A DNA stretch of 64,000 nt from the NCBI GenBank assembly GCA_913030665.1, contig CAJWFS010000002.1, positions 1-64,000 on the forward strand, given 5' to 3'. This DNA comes from an uncultured Acidimicrobiaceae bacterium (GTDB taxonomy: Bacteria > Actinomycetota > Acidimicrobiia > Acidimicrobiales > MedAcidi-G1). The number at the start of each line of letters is the position of its first letter. Within the stretch, counting starts at the first letter, position 1. The translations under genes and the position numbers were made by a program. Below the pieces are notes generated by a model. That model did no database searches, was not told where the DNA came from, and saw only the letters and a program-made list of their open reading frames with translations. Positions 33,231 to 44,043 of the stretch are shown in pieces.

Positions 33231-33980
33231 ATGGTCGATCCGGAGCATTCCTACGAGCACCCATATCCTGCCGCTGACCTGGCTACCCGATATCCGTTCG
33301 TCCCCCTGGAGACCCGGCGCCTCCCCGACGACGAGATGCTGGACCGTGCCCGGGCCTTCCACGAGGCGATGGATGCCCGACGGAGCGTTCGGATGTTCAG
33401 CTCCAGGCCCGTACCCGGCGAACTCATTGAGCAGGCGGTCCTTGCAGCCTCGACCGCTCCGTCCGGCGCGCACAAGCAGCCGTGGACCTTTGTGGCCGTC
33501 CAGGACCCCGAGCTCAAGTCGCGCATACGCCAGGAGGCCGAGGCCGAGGAGCGGTCCAACTACCTCGAGAACCGCATGAACGACGAGTGGCTCGAGGCGC
33601 TCGCGCCGCTGGGCACCGACCACCACAAGGAGTTCCTGGAGGTCGCCCCGTGGATAGTGGTGCTGTTCGAGCAGCGTTACGAGTTGCGTCCCGACGGATC
33701 CAGGAGGAAGAACTACTACGTGAAGGAGAGCGTGGGTATCGCCGCCGGCCTGTTCGTCGCCGCGATCCACGACATGGGGCTGGCCACCCTCACCCACACC
33801 CCATCGCCGATGGCCTTCCTGCGGAGGCTCCTGGGTCGCCCGGAGAACGAGAGGCCCTTCGTGATGTTCCCGATAGGCCACCCGCTTCCCGGCCTGCAGG
33901 TGCCGGACCTGCGGAGGAAGTCGTTGTCGGACGTGTTCGTGGAGGTCGACAGTCGGGGCGACGGGAGCACGGTCAGATGA
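33231..33980 (+). CDS. Nitroreductase-family flavoprotein resembling iodotyrosine deiodinase (IYD)
   Basis: ARRSVRMFSSRPVPGELIEQAVLAASTAPSGAHKQPWTFVAV, EERSNYLENRMNDEWLEAL...HHKEFLEVAPWIVVLF, YYVKESVGIAAGLFVAAIHDMGLATLTHTPSPM; true start ATG 33231 because the track ORF at 33072 runs over the tRNA. Confidence 0.87.
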   Translation: MVDPEHSYEHPYPAADLATRYPFVPLETRRLPDDEMLDRARAFHEAMDARRSVRMFSSRPVPGELIEQAVLAASTAPSGAHKQPWTFVAVQDPELKSRIRQEAEAEERSNYLENRMNDEWLEALAPLGTDHHKEFLEVAPWIVVLFEQRYELRPDGSRRKNYYVKESVGIAAGLFVAAIHDMGLATLTHTPSPMAFLRRLLGRPENERPFVMFPIGHPLPGLQVPDLRRKSLSDVFVEVDSRGDGSTVR

Positions 33981-34893
33981 GGAGGGCGGTTCCGACCACG
34001 GTGAGCGCGGCACCGAACCATGCGCCCGGCGCTGGAGCCTGACGGATCGTGATCCAGAGCAGAGGCAGCAGGATCACCGGTGTGGTGGCTGACAGGATCG
34101 TCGCCACACCCGTGTCGCCGTGGCCGATCGCCCAGAGCAGCAGGGTCATTCCGAGCACCATGGCCACCAGGGCACTTCCGGCCAGACGGAGGTGGTCGCT
34201 GCGCCGTATCTCCCCACGCTGACGCGGCCTGGCCAACCGGTCGGTGGGTCGGGCCACCAGCCACATGGCGGCCGTGGCGATCACGGCGCGAGTCGCTGCC
34301 ACCGCCAGGGTGTCGGCGCCGCCATCCAGTACCGGTTTGGCGGTCAGCGCTCCGACGGCCTGGCCCAGGGCGCCGAGCGCCGCCCAGGATGCTCCAGCCC
34401 GGAGTGAGCCCTCGATCCGTTCGAACACATGGGCGTGGGTTCCACCCCTGGAGCCGAAGTTGACCGCCATGGCGATGCCCACAACCGTCAGGGTGGCTCC
34501 GCCGAGTGCCGTGACGCTGAAGGACTCCTCGTACAGCAGGACCCCGCCCACGGCCGCCAGCGGAGCGTTGGCGGTGAACAGCACGGACGTGCGACGCGGT
34601 CCGATCCGCGCCATGGCGGTGAAGAGGGCGACGTCGCCCAGCAGGAGGCCGATCAGCCCCGAGACCGCCAGCATCCCGACGTCGCCTCGACTGAGAGATG
34701 ACCAACCACCGGTCACGGTGGCCAGGGCGAGCAGCATTCCGCTTACGTAGAGCATTCGGATACGACAGAAGCGGGGTCCTCCGAGGCGGCGGACCGGTTC
34801 GGCGGCGATGAGGCTGCTGCAGGCCCAGGAGGCAGCGGCGAGGAGTGCGGCGAGCTGGTACGGCAAGCAGGCATTCCACCACCGGGTGCCCAT
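33973..34893 (-). CDS. EamA/DMT family transporter
   Basis: Ten-TM pattern with EamA-type repeats (GLIGLLLGDVALFTAMARIGPRRTSVLFTANAPLAAVGGVLLYEES). Confidence 0.85.
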   Translation of the reverse strand: MGTRWWNACLPYQLAALLAAASWACSSLIAAEPVRRLGGPRFCRIRMLYVSGMLLALATVTGGWSSLSRGDVGMLAVSGLIGLLLGDVALFTAMARIGPRRTSVLFTANAPLAAVGGVLLYEESFSVTALGGATLTVVGIAMAVNFGSRGGTHAHVFERIEGSLRAGASWAALGALGQAVGALTAKPVLDGGADTLAVAATRAVIATAAMWLVARPTDRLARPRQRGEIRRSDHLRLAGSALVAMVLGMTLLLWAIGHGDTGVATILSATTPVILLPLLWITIRQAPAPGAWFGAALTVVGTALLI

Positions 34894-34960
34894 CCATGCG
34901 TGGTCGGGTGGGCACCCGTCGAGCGACCCGCCGCCCCGGAGACTGCGCGAAGATGCGGCG

Positions 34961-35422
34961 ATGGGCGAGGACGGTTCCACGGCAGGGGTGCGGGCAACCG
35001 GCGGGTGCGAATGTGGTGGGGTGCGCTACCGGGTCGAAGGGGCGTTACGGGACGTCGTCCACTGCCACTGCGAGCCGTGCCGTCGGATCACCGGCCACCA
35101 CATGGCGTCCACGGCGGCCAGCGTCGACGACGTCCACTTCGAGAGCGACGTCACCCTGGGCTGGTACCAGCGGACGCCCGGTACCCGGTACGGGTTCTGC
35201 ACGACGTGTGGTTCCACGCTCTTCTGGTCGGCGGCCGACAAGGCGGACATGCTCTCCATCGCTGCTGGAACCATCGACCAGCCTTCCGGACTGCTCGCAG
35301 TTTTGGCCATCTATGCCGACGAGGCATCCGACTTCCACCGTCTGGACTCGACCATCCAGACCTTCGGCCGGGATTGGCCGGTCGACAACATGTCGTGGTC
35401 CTCACCGGGTGGTGAGGCCTGA
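34961..35422 (+). CDS. GFA/CENP-V family zinc-binding protein
   Basis: GGCECGGVRYRVEGALRDVVHCHCEPCRRITGHHM and YGFCTTCGSTLFWSA. Confidence 0.9.
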   Translation: MGEDGSTAGVRATGGCECGGVRYRVEGALRDVVHCHCEPCRRITGHHMASTAASVDDVHFESDVTLGWYQRTPGTRYGFCTTCGSTLFWSAADKADMLSIAAGTIDQPSGLLAVLAIYADEASDFHRLDSTIQTFGRDWPVDNMSWSSPGGEA

Positions 35423-35500
35423 GCGGATCGGGGATCCGGCGGCGTTGGGATTCGGTCAGGGGTACCCGGCCAGGCTCATGCTCGCACCTATAGTCCGACC

Positions 35501-36118
35501 ATGCGCCTGATCCTGCTTCCGTTGCTGGTCCTGGCCGTCGTGGCGACCGCATGTGGGGGCTCCGACGACGGGCCGATCGTGGTGCAGACGACCACCACCG
35601 GAATGTTCGTCACCACCACTGCGGCTTCGTCGGACTACTCGCCGGCGACAACCACGACTCCTACCGTCGCCACGACGTTGGTGGCGGTGGCCACCACGAC
35701 TGGTCCGCCGGCGACCACCACGGTGGCCGTGGCGGACGTTCCGGAGTCCGTGACCGTCGAGAAGGGCGACTCGCTCTCCAAGATCGCCAAGCGCTATGGC
35801 ACGACGGTCGATGCCCTGGTCAGGATCAACGGCCTCTGCGATGCCAACCAGATCTTCGTCGGCCAGGTGGTCGTGCTGGAGGATCCTGAGGCCGGGGCCG
35901 ATGCCGACGCCGCAGGGGACCGGGTCGAGACGGCCATCGTCACGGTCCAGCCTGGCGATTCGCTCTCCAAGATCGCCAAGCGCCATGACACGACCGTCGA
36001 GGAGTTGATGGCCCTCAACGACATCGACGATCCAAACCTCCTCTTCGTCGGTCAGGAGCTCCTGGTGGATGAGATGGTGTCGGCTGTTGAGGAGCCTGAG
36101 GAGAATCCGAACTGCTGA
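35501..36118 (+). CDS. Lipoprotein with two LysM domains
   Basis: Lipobox VVATACGGS, Thr-rich linker, two LysM repeats (VTVEKGDSLSKIAKRYGTTVDALVRING; VTVQPGDSLSKIAKRHDTTVEELMALND). Confidence 0.9.
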   Translation: MRLILLPLLVLAVVATACGGSDDGPIVVQTTTTGMFVTTTAASSDYSPATTTTPTVATTLVAVATTTGPPATTTVAVADVPESVTVEKGDSLSKIAKRYGTTVDALVRINGLCDANQIFVGQVVVLEDPEAGADADAAGDRVETAIVTVQPGDSLSKIAKRHDTTVEELMALNDIDDPNLLFVGQELLVDEMVSAVEEPEENPNC

Positions 36119-36195
36119 CGGTCCGTCCGTCCGCAGTTCGCTACGACGCCTGACCGCCACGATCCCCGCTCTCGGGCGGGTCTACGATCCGTGGC

Positions 36196-37464
36196 GTGAC
36201 ACTCCGACTCGAGGAACGCGACGAGGCGCGACTTGCAGGCCTCGAGGGCCCGGCCCAGCAGATGGCCAGCCGCGTGGTGACCCGTCTGGCCGCCGCCATG
36301 GGGGCCGACGTGCTCATCGACATCACCGGCGCACACATCGATTCCTGCCTCTACCACGGCCAGGCGGTCCTCGACTTCGCTAACCGGCTGGCTGACGACG
36401 GGGCCAGGGTCGTCGTGCCGACCACGCTGAACGTGTCCTCACTGGACCTGCTGCACCCGGAGCACGCCCGAGGTGACCCTGAGGAGGCGAGGTTGTCCCG
36501 GCGGCTCATGGAGCGCTTTGAGGAGATGGGCTGTCGCCCGACTTGGACATGTGCGCCCTACCAGCTGGAGGTCCGGCCGGGCTTCGGCGAGCAGATCGCC
36601 TGGGCGGAGTCCAACGCCATCGTGTTCGCCAACTCGGTGCTGGGTGCCCGTACCAACCGCTACGGGGACTTCGCCGACATCTGCTGTGCCGTCACCGGGC
36701 GGGCACCGGCCGCCGGGCTCCACCTCGACGAGCACCGCCGGGCCACCCTGGTCATCCGCCTTGTCGGTGTGTCCGCCGACCTGGTGGAGCGTGACGTCTT
36801 CTATCCGGTGCTGGGTGGCCTCATCGGCCGACTGGTCGGAAAGGCGGTTCCGGTGATCGATGGTCTGGAGCCCGGCGTGTCCGAGGATCGGCTCAAGGCG
36901 CTGGGAGCGGCGTCGGCATCGACCGGCTCGGTCGGGATGTTCCACATGGTCGGGAGTACGCCCGAGGCCCCGACGCTGGAGGCGGCCCTGGCCGGAAATG
37001 AACCGGTCGAGGAGGTCACGGTCACGGCGGCAGACCTTCGTGACGCACGGGACCGACTCTCCACGACCACCGATGGCGACCTCCGGACCGTCAGCCTCGG
37101 CACGCCGCACTACTCGGTCGCCGAGATCGGGCGGCTGGTCGACCTGCTGGGCGACCGGAGGATCGACGACGGTGTGGCGTTCTTCGTGTCCACCGGGCGT
37201 GACGTGCTCCACGAAGTGGAGTTGAGGGGTTGGGCGGACAGGTTGGCCGACGCCGGGGTGACCGTGGTGACCGACACCTGTACCTATTTCACGCCGATAA
37301 TCCAGGATGTCACCGGCACGGCTATGACCGATTCCGCAAAGTGGGCCTACTACGCCCCCGGGAACCTCGGCCTCGAGGTCGTCTTCGGGAGCACCGAGGA
37401 CTGCGTGGAGTCGGCGATGGTCGGGCGTGTGGTTCGCGACGAGGGCATCTGGGCCGATGCCTGA
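36196..37464 (+). CDS. Aconitase X catalytic (large) subunit
   Basis: AcnX-type sequence (ADVLIDITGAHIDSCLYHGQAVLDFA, TWTCAPYQLEVRPGFGEQIAWAESNAIVFANSVLGARTNRYGDF); followed by DUF126 subunit. Confidence 0.85.
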   Translation: MTLRLEERDEARLAGLEGPAQQMASRVVTRLAAAMGADVLIDITGAHIDSCLYHGQAVLDFANRLADDGARVVVPTTLNVSSLDLLHPEHARGDPEEARLSRRLMERFEEMGCRPTWTCAPYQLEVRPGFGEQIAWAESNAIVFANSVLGARTNRYGDFADICCAVTGRAPAAGLHLDEHRRATLVIRLVGVSADLVERDVFYPVLGGLIGRLVGKAVPVIDGLEPGVSEDRLKALGAASASTGSVGMFHMVGSTPEAPTLEAALAGNEPVEEVTVTAADLRDARDRLSTTTDGDLRTVSLGTPHYSVAEIGRLVDLLGDRRIDDGVAFFVSTGRDVLHEVELRGWADRLADAGVTVVTDTCTYFTPIIQDVTGTAMTDSAKWAYYAPGNLGLEVVFGSTEDCVESAMVGRVVRDEGIWADA

Positions 37465-37897
37465 GCAGGGTTCGACGCCGCTGGTGCTGGTCGCAGGCAC
37501 AGCGACCGGCGAGGTGCTGCGCCTCGATGAGCCACTCAGCTTCTGGGGAGGGATGGAGACGGTGGGGGGTCGGATCATCGACCAGCGCCACCCCCAGGTC
37601 GGCGAGATCGTGACTGGTCGCGTGCTAGTCATGCCGTTCGGTCGGGGATCCAGCTCCGGTAGCAGCGTCATCTGCGAGGCGGTCCGGGCGGGGACGGCGC
37701 CGGCGGCCGTCCTGATGGCCGAACGTGATGACATCATCGCCCTCGGTGCCATTGCCGCCGACGAGGTCTACGGGCTGCTGATGCCGGTGGTGGTGCTTCC
37801 GCAGGAGGAGTTGGACGGCCTCCAGGACGGGGCGGTTGTGACAGTCGAGGTGGACGGAACGGTGGGGGCGCCAGGCGGCGCCCACAATCCGGCCTGA
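37457..37897 (+). CDS. Aconitase X swivel (small, DUF126) subunit
   Basis: TGEVLRLDEPLSFWGGMETVGGRIIDQRHPQVGEIVTGRVLVMPFGRGSSSGSSVICEAVRAGTAPAAVLM; overlaps the large subunit stop. Confidence 0.88.
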   Translation: MPEQGSTPLVLVAGTATGEVLRLDEPLSFWGGMETVGGRIIDQRHPQVGEIVTGRVLVMPFGRGSSSGSSVICEAVRAGTAPAAVLMAERDDIIALGAIAADEVYGLLMPVVVLPQEELDGLQDGAVVTVEVDGTVGAPGGAHNPA

Positions 37898-37901
37898 GGG
37901 G

Positions 37902-38459
37902 TCAGCCCTCCGGGATCCACTCCTCGATTGTGATGCCCAGGCCGTCGGCGATGCGGTTCGCATAGGCGTAGTAGGCGGTCACCTCGGTGATGTCCAGCAC
38001 GTCGCGGTCGCTGAAGCCGGCAGCCCGCAGGGCCGCCACGTCGGCCTGTTCCATTTCGCCGGGGCTGCAGGTCAACTTCACTGCGTAGCCGATCATCGCC
38101 CGCCGCCGTGCGGTCAGCGGAGCGCTGGTCCAGTCGGCTTCGATTGCGGCCAGCAGGTCGTCGTCCTTCAGGAGTCGGCGCAGACCGCGCCGGTGGTGGG
38201 TGGTTCAGTAGTGGCACTGGTTCTCGAGGCTGACCACGAGTGCTACCAGTTCCCGCTCGACCTTGCGGAGCGTTCCGGTGCCCGACATCGCCGAGCGGTA
38301 GAGCCCGTCGTGGGCGGCCAACCCAACGGGGTTCAGCGAGTGAACGGCCATTATCCGGTCGACCCGACCGAAGGTCGAGTCGACCACCCGGCCGTAGAGG
38401 TCGGCGAGGCCGTCGTCCTCGGCCCAGTCGTCATCGGGAATGGTCCGGATCCATGTCAT
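37902..38459 (-). CDS. AhpD-family (peroxidase-related) selenoprotein with in-frame UGA (Sec) at 38205-38207
   Basis: MTWIRTIPDDDWAEDDGLADLYG...HSLNPVGLAAHDGLY...ENQCHY[UGA]TTHHRRGLRRLLKDDDLLAAIEADWTSAPLTARRRAMIGYAVKL...EWIPEG; the two track ORFs 38205-38801(-) and 37902-38096(-) are in the same frame, joined by 36 sense codons after UGA; CxxC motif becomes CHYU. Confidence 0.85.
38176..38207 (-). promoter_or_regulatory. Putative bacterial SECIS element: UGA, 12-nt spacer, 6-bp stem CGGCGC/GCGCCG with GGUCU loop
   Basis: mRNA: UGA ACCACCCACCAC CGGCGC GGUCU GCGCCG; loop GGUCU begins 19 nt after UGA, as remembered for E. coli fdhF. Confidence 0.82.
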
Positions 38460-38508
38460 GTCGGCGAGTCTGGCACGGGCCGGGTGGCTGCCGTGCCGCT
38501 GGTGGGCC

Positions 38509-39228
38509 TCAGGCGTCGAGGGTGAACTCGCTGAGGCGGTCGTAGAGCGGCCTCGCCTCGGAGACCACCGAAGCAAGGTGTGCCGGTACCGGATCGGTGC
38601 TGGGTCGGCTGGCAGCGAAGTCTGTGGAGCGGTGGGTACTGGCGTACCAGTGCCCCGCCCACACGCCGTCCTCGGGCTTGGGTCCGGCAGGCCACGACAG
38701 CATCCCGGTGTCGAACTCGAGGTCCAGGCGGTCGCACAGCATTCGCAGGGTGGCCTCGGGGGCGGCCAGCAGGGTGGCGGCGTCGATAACGATGGGCTCA
38801 CCGCCGTCGGCCAGGATCGACTCCAGCAGCTCCACCTGGATGGGTAGGCCGGTGTCGGCCACCTTCACGTCCGCCACGTTCTTGGCGAACGACGTGATGA
38901 CCCTCTCCGGGTCCCGGATCAGCAGAAGGTTCCTGCACCTACCCAGGAACGCCCGGTCCAACTGCACGAAGTGCTGGGCCATCTGCTTGAAGAACACGAC
39001 CGGTGTCGGATGCTCACCCATGATCAGGTCCCGGACCACGGCCTCGCCGTCCGGGTCCTGGCTGGCCAGCACCTCATCGCGGCCCGGGTGCTCCCGTCCG
39101 GTGACCCGTAGGTAGTGGGCGTAGATCGGCTCGTCGAAGACCGTCGTGTCGCTCCGCTGCCGAAAGGAGTACATGAACGACGTGGAGATGTTCCGGGGGC
39201 CGGACCAGCAGTTGATGCGAATCGTCAT
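38509..39228 (-). CDS. Sulfotransferase-like P-loop family protein
   Basis: CWSGPRNISTSFMYSFRQRSDTTVFDEPIYAHYLRVTGREHPGRDEVL, LLLIRDPERVITSFAKN. Confidence 0.8.
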   Translation of the reverse strand: MTIRINCWSGPRNISTSFMYSFRQRSDTTVFDEPIYAHYLRVTGREHPGRDEVLASQDPDGEAVVRDLIMGEHPTPVVFFKQMAQHFVQLDRAFLGRCRNLLLIRDPERVITSFAKNVADVKVADTGLPIQVELLESILADGGEPIVIDAATLLAAPEATLRMLCDRLDLEFDTGMLSWPAGPKPEDGVWAGHWYASTHRSTDFAASRPSTDPVPAHLASVVSEARPLYDRLSEFTLDA

Positions 39229-39240
39229 GTGGTGTGGGCT

Positions 39241-40158
39241 TCAGTCGCCGGCGACGTCGGCTTCGACGGCCGCCCGGTAGAGCTCCTGGAGCCTCGCGGT
39301 GATCGGGCCGGGCCTGCCGTTGCCGATGGTGCGACCGTCGATCTCGACGACCGGGGTGAGGCCACCGAAGGTGCCGGTCACGAAGGCCTCCTCGGCCGAG
39401 TAGACGTCGGTCAGGGAGAAGGGCTTCTGATGGGCGGTGAGGCCGGCGAGCGGGGCGACCTCCAGCACCAGTTGGCGGGTGATGCCGTTCAGGTTGTAGT
39501 GGCCCGTCGAGGTCCATACCCCGCCTTCGCGCACCACGAAGAAGTTGGTGGCGTTGCAGGTGGCGACGGCACCGGTGGGGTCCAGCATGAGCGCCTCGTC
39601 GGCACCGGCCTTCACCGCCTGTATGAGGGCGATGACCTCGTGCAGCTTGGAGTGGCAGTTGAGGCGCTGGTCGAGGGTGTCCGGCGGCGGTCGGCGGACC
39701 GTCGTCGTGAACAGGGTGATGCCGGCTTCTGTTACGGCCGGGTCGGCGGCCTTGTGCTCGGCGATGATCACCATGTTGGGGCCGCCCACGACGTTGGAGG
39801 GATGCTGGGAGGGGGTCTTCTTGTCTCCCCGGGTGATCATGAGCCTGGCGTGCACGTCGTCGTGCATGTCGTTGTGTCGGACGGTGGCGTACAACGCCTC
39901 GGCAACCTCGTCCCGGTTCAGGCCGATGTCCAGGTCTATGGTCGCCGCACCGGCAAACAGGCGGTCCAGGTGCCTGTCCAGGAAGGCGAACCGTCCGTGG
40001 TGCAGGCGCAGCCCTTCCCAGATGCCATCGCCCACCAGGAAGCCGCTGTCGAATACCGACACCCGGGCCTCGTGGCGTGCGAAGAACTCGCCGTTGATGA
40101 AGATCTCGACCGACTCGTTGCGTTCGTCGGCGAGCGCCTGGTGCGTGCTGTGGGGCAT
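39241..40158 (-). CDS. Class IV PLP aminotransferase (BCAT/D-amino-acid aminotransferase-like)
   Basis: RVSVFDSGFLVGDGIWEGLRLHHGRFAFLDRHLDRLF, LNCHSKLHEVIALIQAVKAGADEALMLDPTGAVATCNATNFFVV, EEAFVTGTFGGLTPVVEIDGRTIGNGRPGPIT. Confidence 0.92.
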   Translation of the reverse strand: MPHSTHQALADERNESVEIFINGEFFARHEARVSVFDSGFLVGDGIWEGLRLHHGRFAFLDRHLDRLFAGAATIDLDIGLNRDEVAEALYATVRHNDMHDDVHARLMITRGDKKTPSQHPSNVVGGPNMVIIAEHKAADPAVTEAGITLFTTTVRRPPPDTLDQRLNCHSKLHEVIALIQAVKAGADEALMLDPTGAVATCNATNFFVVREGGVWTSTGHYNLNGITRQLVLEVAPLAGLTAHQKPFSLTDVYSAEEAFVTGTFGGLTPVVEIDGRTIGNGRPGPITARLQELYRAAVEADVAGD

Positions 40159-40313
40159 GGTGGCGAGCGTACCGACGGAGCCGCTGCCTGTTGTGGCCGC
40201 CGGTCGGGTCGAGGGCGGGTGGAGGTCGTGGTCGGTGACCGAGGGCACACGTCGAGGAGGTCGGGCCGGTACCCTTCCGTCTGGCCATTGCCGATGACGC
40301 CAACGGAGCGCAC

Positions 40314-41440
40314 GTGTCAACCCATGCCGTATCGACGAAGTCCGCGAAGCGACTCGTGACCGTCGATCGCTTCCTCACCTTCATCCGGGTCTTCCTTGTC
40401 ACGATGATCGTGATCGGGCTGCTGGCCTTCGTCTGGCAGCAGATCGATGCCGACAACCCGTTCGCCCGGTGGCGCAACCCGGGCGCCCGGGGCCTCACCG
40501 GAGACCAGTTCAAGGGCCTCCTGATCTCGGGCCTCTCGCAGGGGTCCATGTACGGCCTCATCGCCCTCGGCTACTCGATGGTCTACGGCGTGCTCGGCTT
40601 CATCAACTTCGCCCACGGCGAGGTGTTCATGGTCGGGGCGATGACCGGGTTCATCGCCTCTGAGAAGTTCAATGACAACGGGATGTGGGAGTCCAACTTC
40701 CTCCTCTGCCTGGCACTGATCGTGCTGATGGCGATCTTCTTCTCGACGTCTTTGGCCGTGCTGATGGAGCGGGTGGCCTACCGGCCGCTGCGCAACTCTC
40801 CCAGGCTGATTCCGCTCATCACCTCGATCGGCGTGTCGTTCTTCATCCAGAACTTGGTGCTCGGGCTGTTCGGGCCGTCCACCAAGAGCTACCCCCGCCT
40901 CCCCGAGTGGTTGTCCAAGCAGCGCTCGATCCTCACCTTCGAGATCGCCGGCACCCGCCTCATGGTGCTGGTCGTGGCCGCTGCCTCGATGGGCGTCCTC
41001 TGGTACATCGTGGAGCGCACCAAGACCGGCAAGGCCATGCGGGCCGTTGCCGAGGACAAGGAGATCGCCTCGCTGATGGGGATCGACGTCAACCGGACCA
41101 TCGTCACCACGTTCGCCGTGGGTGGCGCGATGGCGGGCGTGGGCGGGATCCTCTGGGGCCTCATGTTCCGGTCGGTCACCCACATGACAGGGTTCCTGCC
41201 CGGCGTCAAGGCCTTCACCGCCGCTGTGGTGGGTGGCATCGGGAACCTGGGCGGTGCCATGGCCGGCGGCATCTCCCTGGGCTCGGCAGAGTCGATCGCC
41301 CCGCTGCTCATCCTGGAACCCCTAGGCGTGCCCGGCGTGTCACAGCTCAAGGACGCCGTGGCCTTCACCGTGCTGGTCCTCGTGCTCCTGTTCAAGCCGT
41401 CCGGCCTCTTCGGAGAGCGGCTCTCGTCGGAGGAGCGGGC

Positions 41441-41444
<4 letters not shown>
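40314..41444 (+). CDS. livH: Branched-chain amino acid ABC transporter permease LivH-like
   Basis: GLSQGSMYGLIALGYSMVYGVLGFINFAHGEVFMVGA; MRAVAEDKEIASLMGIDVNRTI. Confidence 0.93.
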
Positions 41445-43257
<1,813 letters not shown>

Positions 43258-43261
<4 letters not shown>

Positions 43262-44043
43262 GCCTTCTCGAGATCAAGGACCTGAAGATCACCTTCGGCG
43301 GCCTGGATGCCCTGTCCGGCCTCAACTTCGACATCAACGAGGGTGAGATCGTCAGCGTCATCGGCCCCAACGGTGCCGGCAAGACGACGTTCTTCAATGC
43401 CATCTCCGGGCTGGTGGCCCCCAGCGAGGGAGACATCGAGTTCGAGGGCGACTCCATCGTGGGTCTGGATCCCAGCACCGTCACCTCGCTGGGCATCGCC
43501 AGGACCTTCCAGAACGTGCGACTGTTCCCAAACATGACGGTCCTCGAGAACGTCATGGTGGCCCAGCACTGCCGGACCAGAGAGCTCATCTACGGGGCGC
43601 TGCTCCAGACGAAGGCCTTTAAGAAGGAGGAGCGGGAGATCCGGGAGCGGGCCGAGGAGGTCCTCGGCTTCTTCGGGCACCGGCTCATCGGGTACCGCCT
43701 GGACCAGCCGGCCTTCGCCCTGTCGTACGCCAACCGGCGCCGCCTGGAGATCGCCCGGGCCATGGCCACCCAGCCCAGGCTGCTGCTGCTGGACGAGCCC
43801 GTGGCTGGTATGAACCCCATCGAGACGGCCGAGTTGACAGCGTTGATAGGTCGTCTGCGCACCGAGTGGGGCTTCACCATCGTGGTGATCGAACACGACA
43901 TGAAGGTGGTCAAGGACGTCTCGGACCGGGTCGTCGTGCTGGACCACGGCGTGCCGATTGCCCAGGGCTCCTATGACGAGGTGTCGTCGGATCCGAATGT
44001 CATCGAGGCCTATCTGGGCCGCCCGGTGGAGGCAAAGGCATGA
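43258..44043 (+). CDS. livG: Branched-chain amino acid ABC transporter ATP-binding protein LivG-like
   Basis: GPNGAGKTTFFNAISGLVAPSEGDIEF, LSYANRRRLEIARAMATQPRLLLLDEPVAGMNP. Confidence 0.94.

Noticed and set aside
35501-36118. Repeat in the LysM protein as a DNA-level tandem repeat
   Set aside because: The similarity (GACTCGCTCTCCAAGATCGCCAAGCGC twice) is explained by two homologous LysM domains plus a Thr-rich linker.
37902-38801. Interpreting the split AhpD-like gene as an ordinary nonsense-mutated pseudogene
   Set aside because: Frame intact on both sides, stop lies exactly at the redox-active Cys position, and a SECIS-like hairpin follows; Sec insertion explains all three. Kept as the alternative hypothesis.
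39115-40359. 414-aa plus-strand ORF opposite the class IV aminotransferase
   Set aside because: Shadow frame; aminotransferase motifs are on the minus strand.
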